This document shows, piece by piece, positions 63,694 through 64,000 of a DNA stretch of 64,000 nt. The notes under the pieces are model-generated. The model had not been told where the DNA came from. It saw nothing but the letters and a program-made list of their open reading frames with translations, and did no database searches. This stretch comes from Streptomyces sp. NBC_01788. GTDB taxonomy: Bacteria > Actinomycetota > Actinomycetes > Streptomycetales > Streptomycetaceae. Numbering within the stretch: position 1 is the stretch's first letter; every line of letters starts with the position of its first letter. Location: NCBI RefSeq assembly GCF_035917575.1, contig NZ_CP109090.1, positions 310,001-374,000 on the forward strand. The letters run 5' to 3'. The translations under genes and the position numbers were made by a program.

Positions 63694-64000
63694 ATGCGTG
63701 GAGCCGTCCTTTACGCTCCCGGAGACGTCCGCTTCGAGGAGCGCACCGACCCCGGCATCGAGAACCCGACCGACGCCGTCATCCGCACCGTCGCCACCTG
63801 CGTCTGCGGCTCGGACCTGTGGGACTACCGCGGCATCAACCCGGTCGAGCAGCCCGCCCCGTTCGGCCACGAGTACGTCGGCATCGAGGAAGTCGGCGGC
63901 GACGTGAAGAACGTCGAGGTCGGCCAGTTCGTCGTCGGCTCGTTCTTCGCCTCCGACAACACCTGCCCGAACTGCAGGAACGGGTACCAGACCAACTGCC
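63694..64000 (+). CDS. zinc-dependent alcohol dehydrogenase, 5' part (runs off the window)
   Basis: The first 102 residues are visible. ATCVCGSDLWDYRG carries the catalytic-zinc Cys, PFGHEYVGIEEVGGDVKNVE the GHE zinc His/Glu, and DNTCPNCRNGYQTNC the start of the structural zinc four-Cys lobe. This is the GroES-like domain of medium-chain zinc alcohol dehydrogenases. ATG at 63694 follows AAGG. The rest lies beyond the right edge. It probably shares a transcript with the cupin gene. Confidence 0.85.
   Translation, partial: MRGAVLYAPGDVRFEERTDPGIENPTDAVIRTVATCVCGSDLWDYRGINPVEQPAPFGHEYVGIEEVGGDVKNVEVGQFVVGSFFASDNTCPNCRNGYQTNC

Overview
The window is very G+C-rich DNA with strong third-position G/C bias. 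Its gene content points to a Streptomyces or close actinomycete chromosome, probably an accessory or arm-like region: a FadR-controlled glutamine-synthetase-like polyamine/ethanolamine locus, SpoIIE-type PP2C phosphatases with a STAS partner, several TetR regulators, methylmalonyl-CoA mutase with MeaB, a stand-alone SufC and an extra ctaD. I saw no rRNA, tRNA or CRISPR array.

Layout. 0-8 kb: an IS5-like transposase relic, an MFS transporter, a methyltransferase, an acyltransferase-3 membrane protein next to a hydrolase relic, a FadR relic, an APC permease and an alpha/beta hydrolase. 8-17 kb: DoxX protein, PNPOx-fold enzymes, a STAS/SpoIIE pair, a DUF4232-type lipoprotein divergent from an HTH-transmembrane protein, a second GAF-SpoIIE phosphatase, and the collapsed DoxX/LysR pair. 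17-24 kb: epoxide-hydrolase-like protein, then SDR, aldehyde dehydrogenase and gamma-glutamyl ligase facing a FadR regulator and a PuuD-like hydrolase. 24-29 kb: TetR/quinone oxidoreductase pair with three operators, a polysaccharide deacetylase, SufC and a TetR. 28-32 kb: a peptide ABC operon damaged by a deletion. 32-40 kb: ctaD, a small membrane protein, MarR/FUSC, an HdeD-like protein, a cyclophilin relic and a methyltransferase. 40-42 kb: amidohydrolase/TetR relics and a complete IS701-type element with a 5-bp target duplication. 42-51 kb: a scramblase-like protein, two GNATs, a solute-binding protein, a fused ABC permease and an MFS exporter, an MTHFR-family protein and a USP. 51-56 kb: a coupled operon of PLP decarboxylase, cysteine-synthase/rhodanese fusion and cysteine-desulfurase-like enzyme, followed by a methyltransferase. 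57-64 kb: mutA-mutB-meaB, a frameshifted XRE regulator, a cupin and the start of a zinc alcohol dehydrogenase.

How genes work together. The GS/ALDH/SDR/PuuD/FadR/APC set fits uptake and gamma-glutamylated catabolism of polyamines or ethanolamine. mutA/mutB/meaB interconvert methylmalonyl-CoA and succinyl-CoA. The 51.5-56.5 kb PLP operon is the best candidate for an undescribed pathway. It combines a possible persulfide donor, a rhodanese domain fused to a beta-replacement enzyme, a decarboxylase and a methyltransferase. Palindromic A+T-rich sites lie upstream of it and of the nearby ABC/MFS transport genes.

A recurring theme is gene decay by internal deletion. Two divergent pairs have lost both 5' halves and their shared promoter, and an ABC permease is joined out of frame to a hydrolase.
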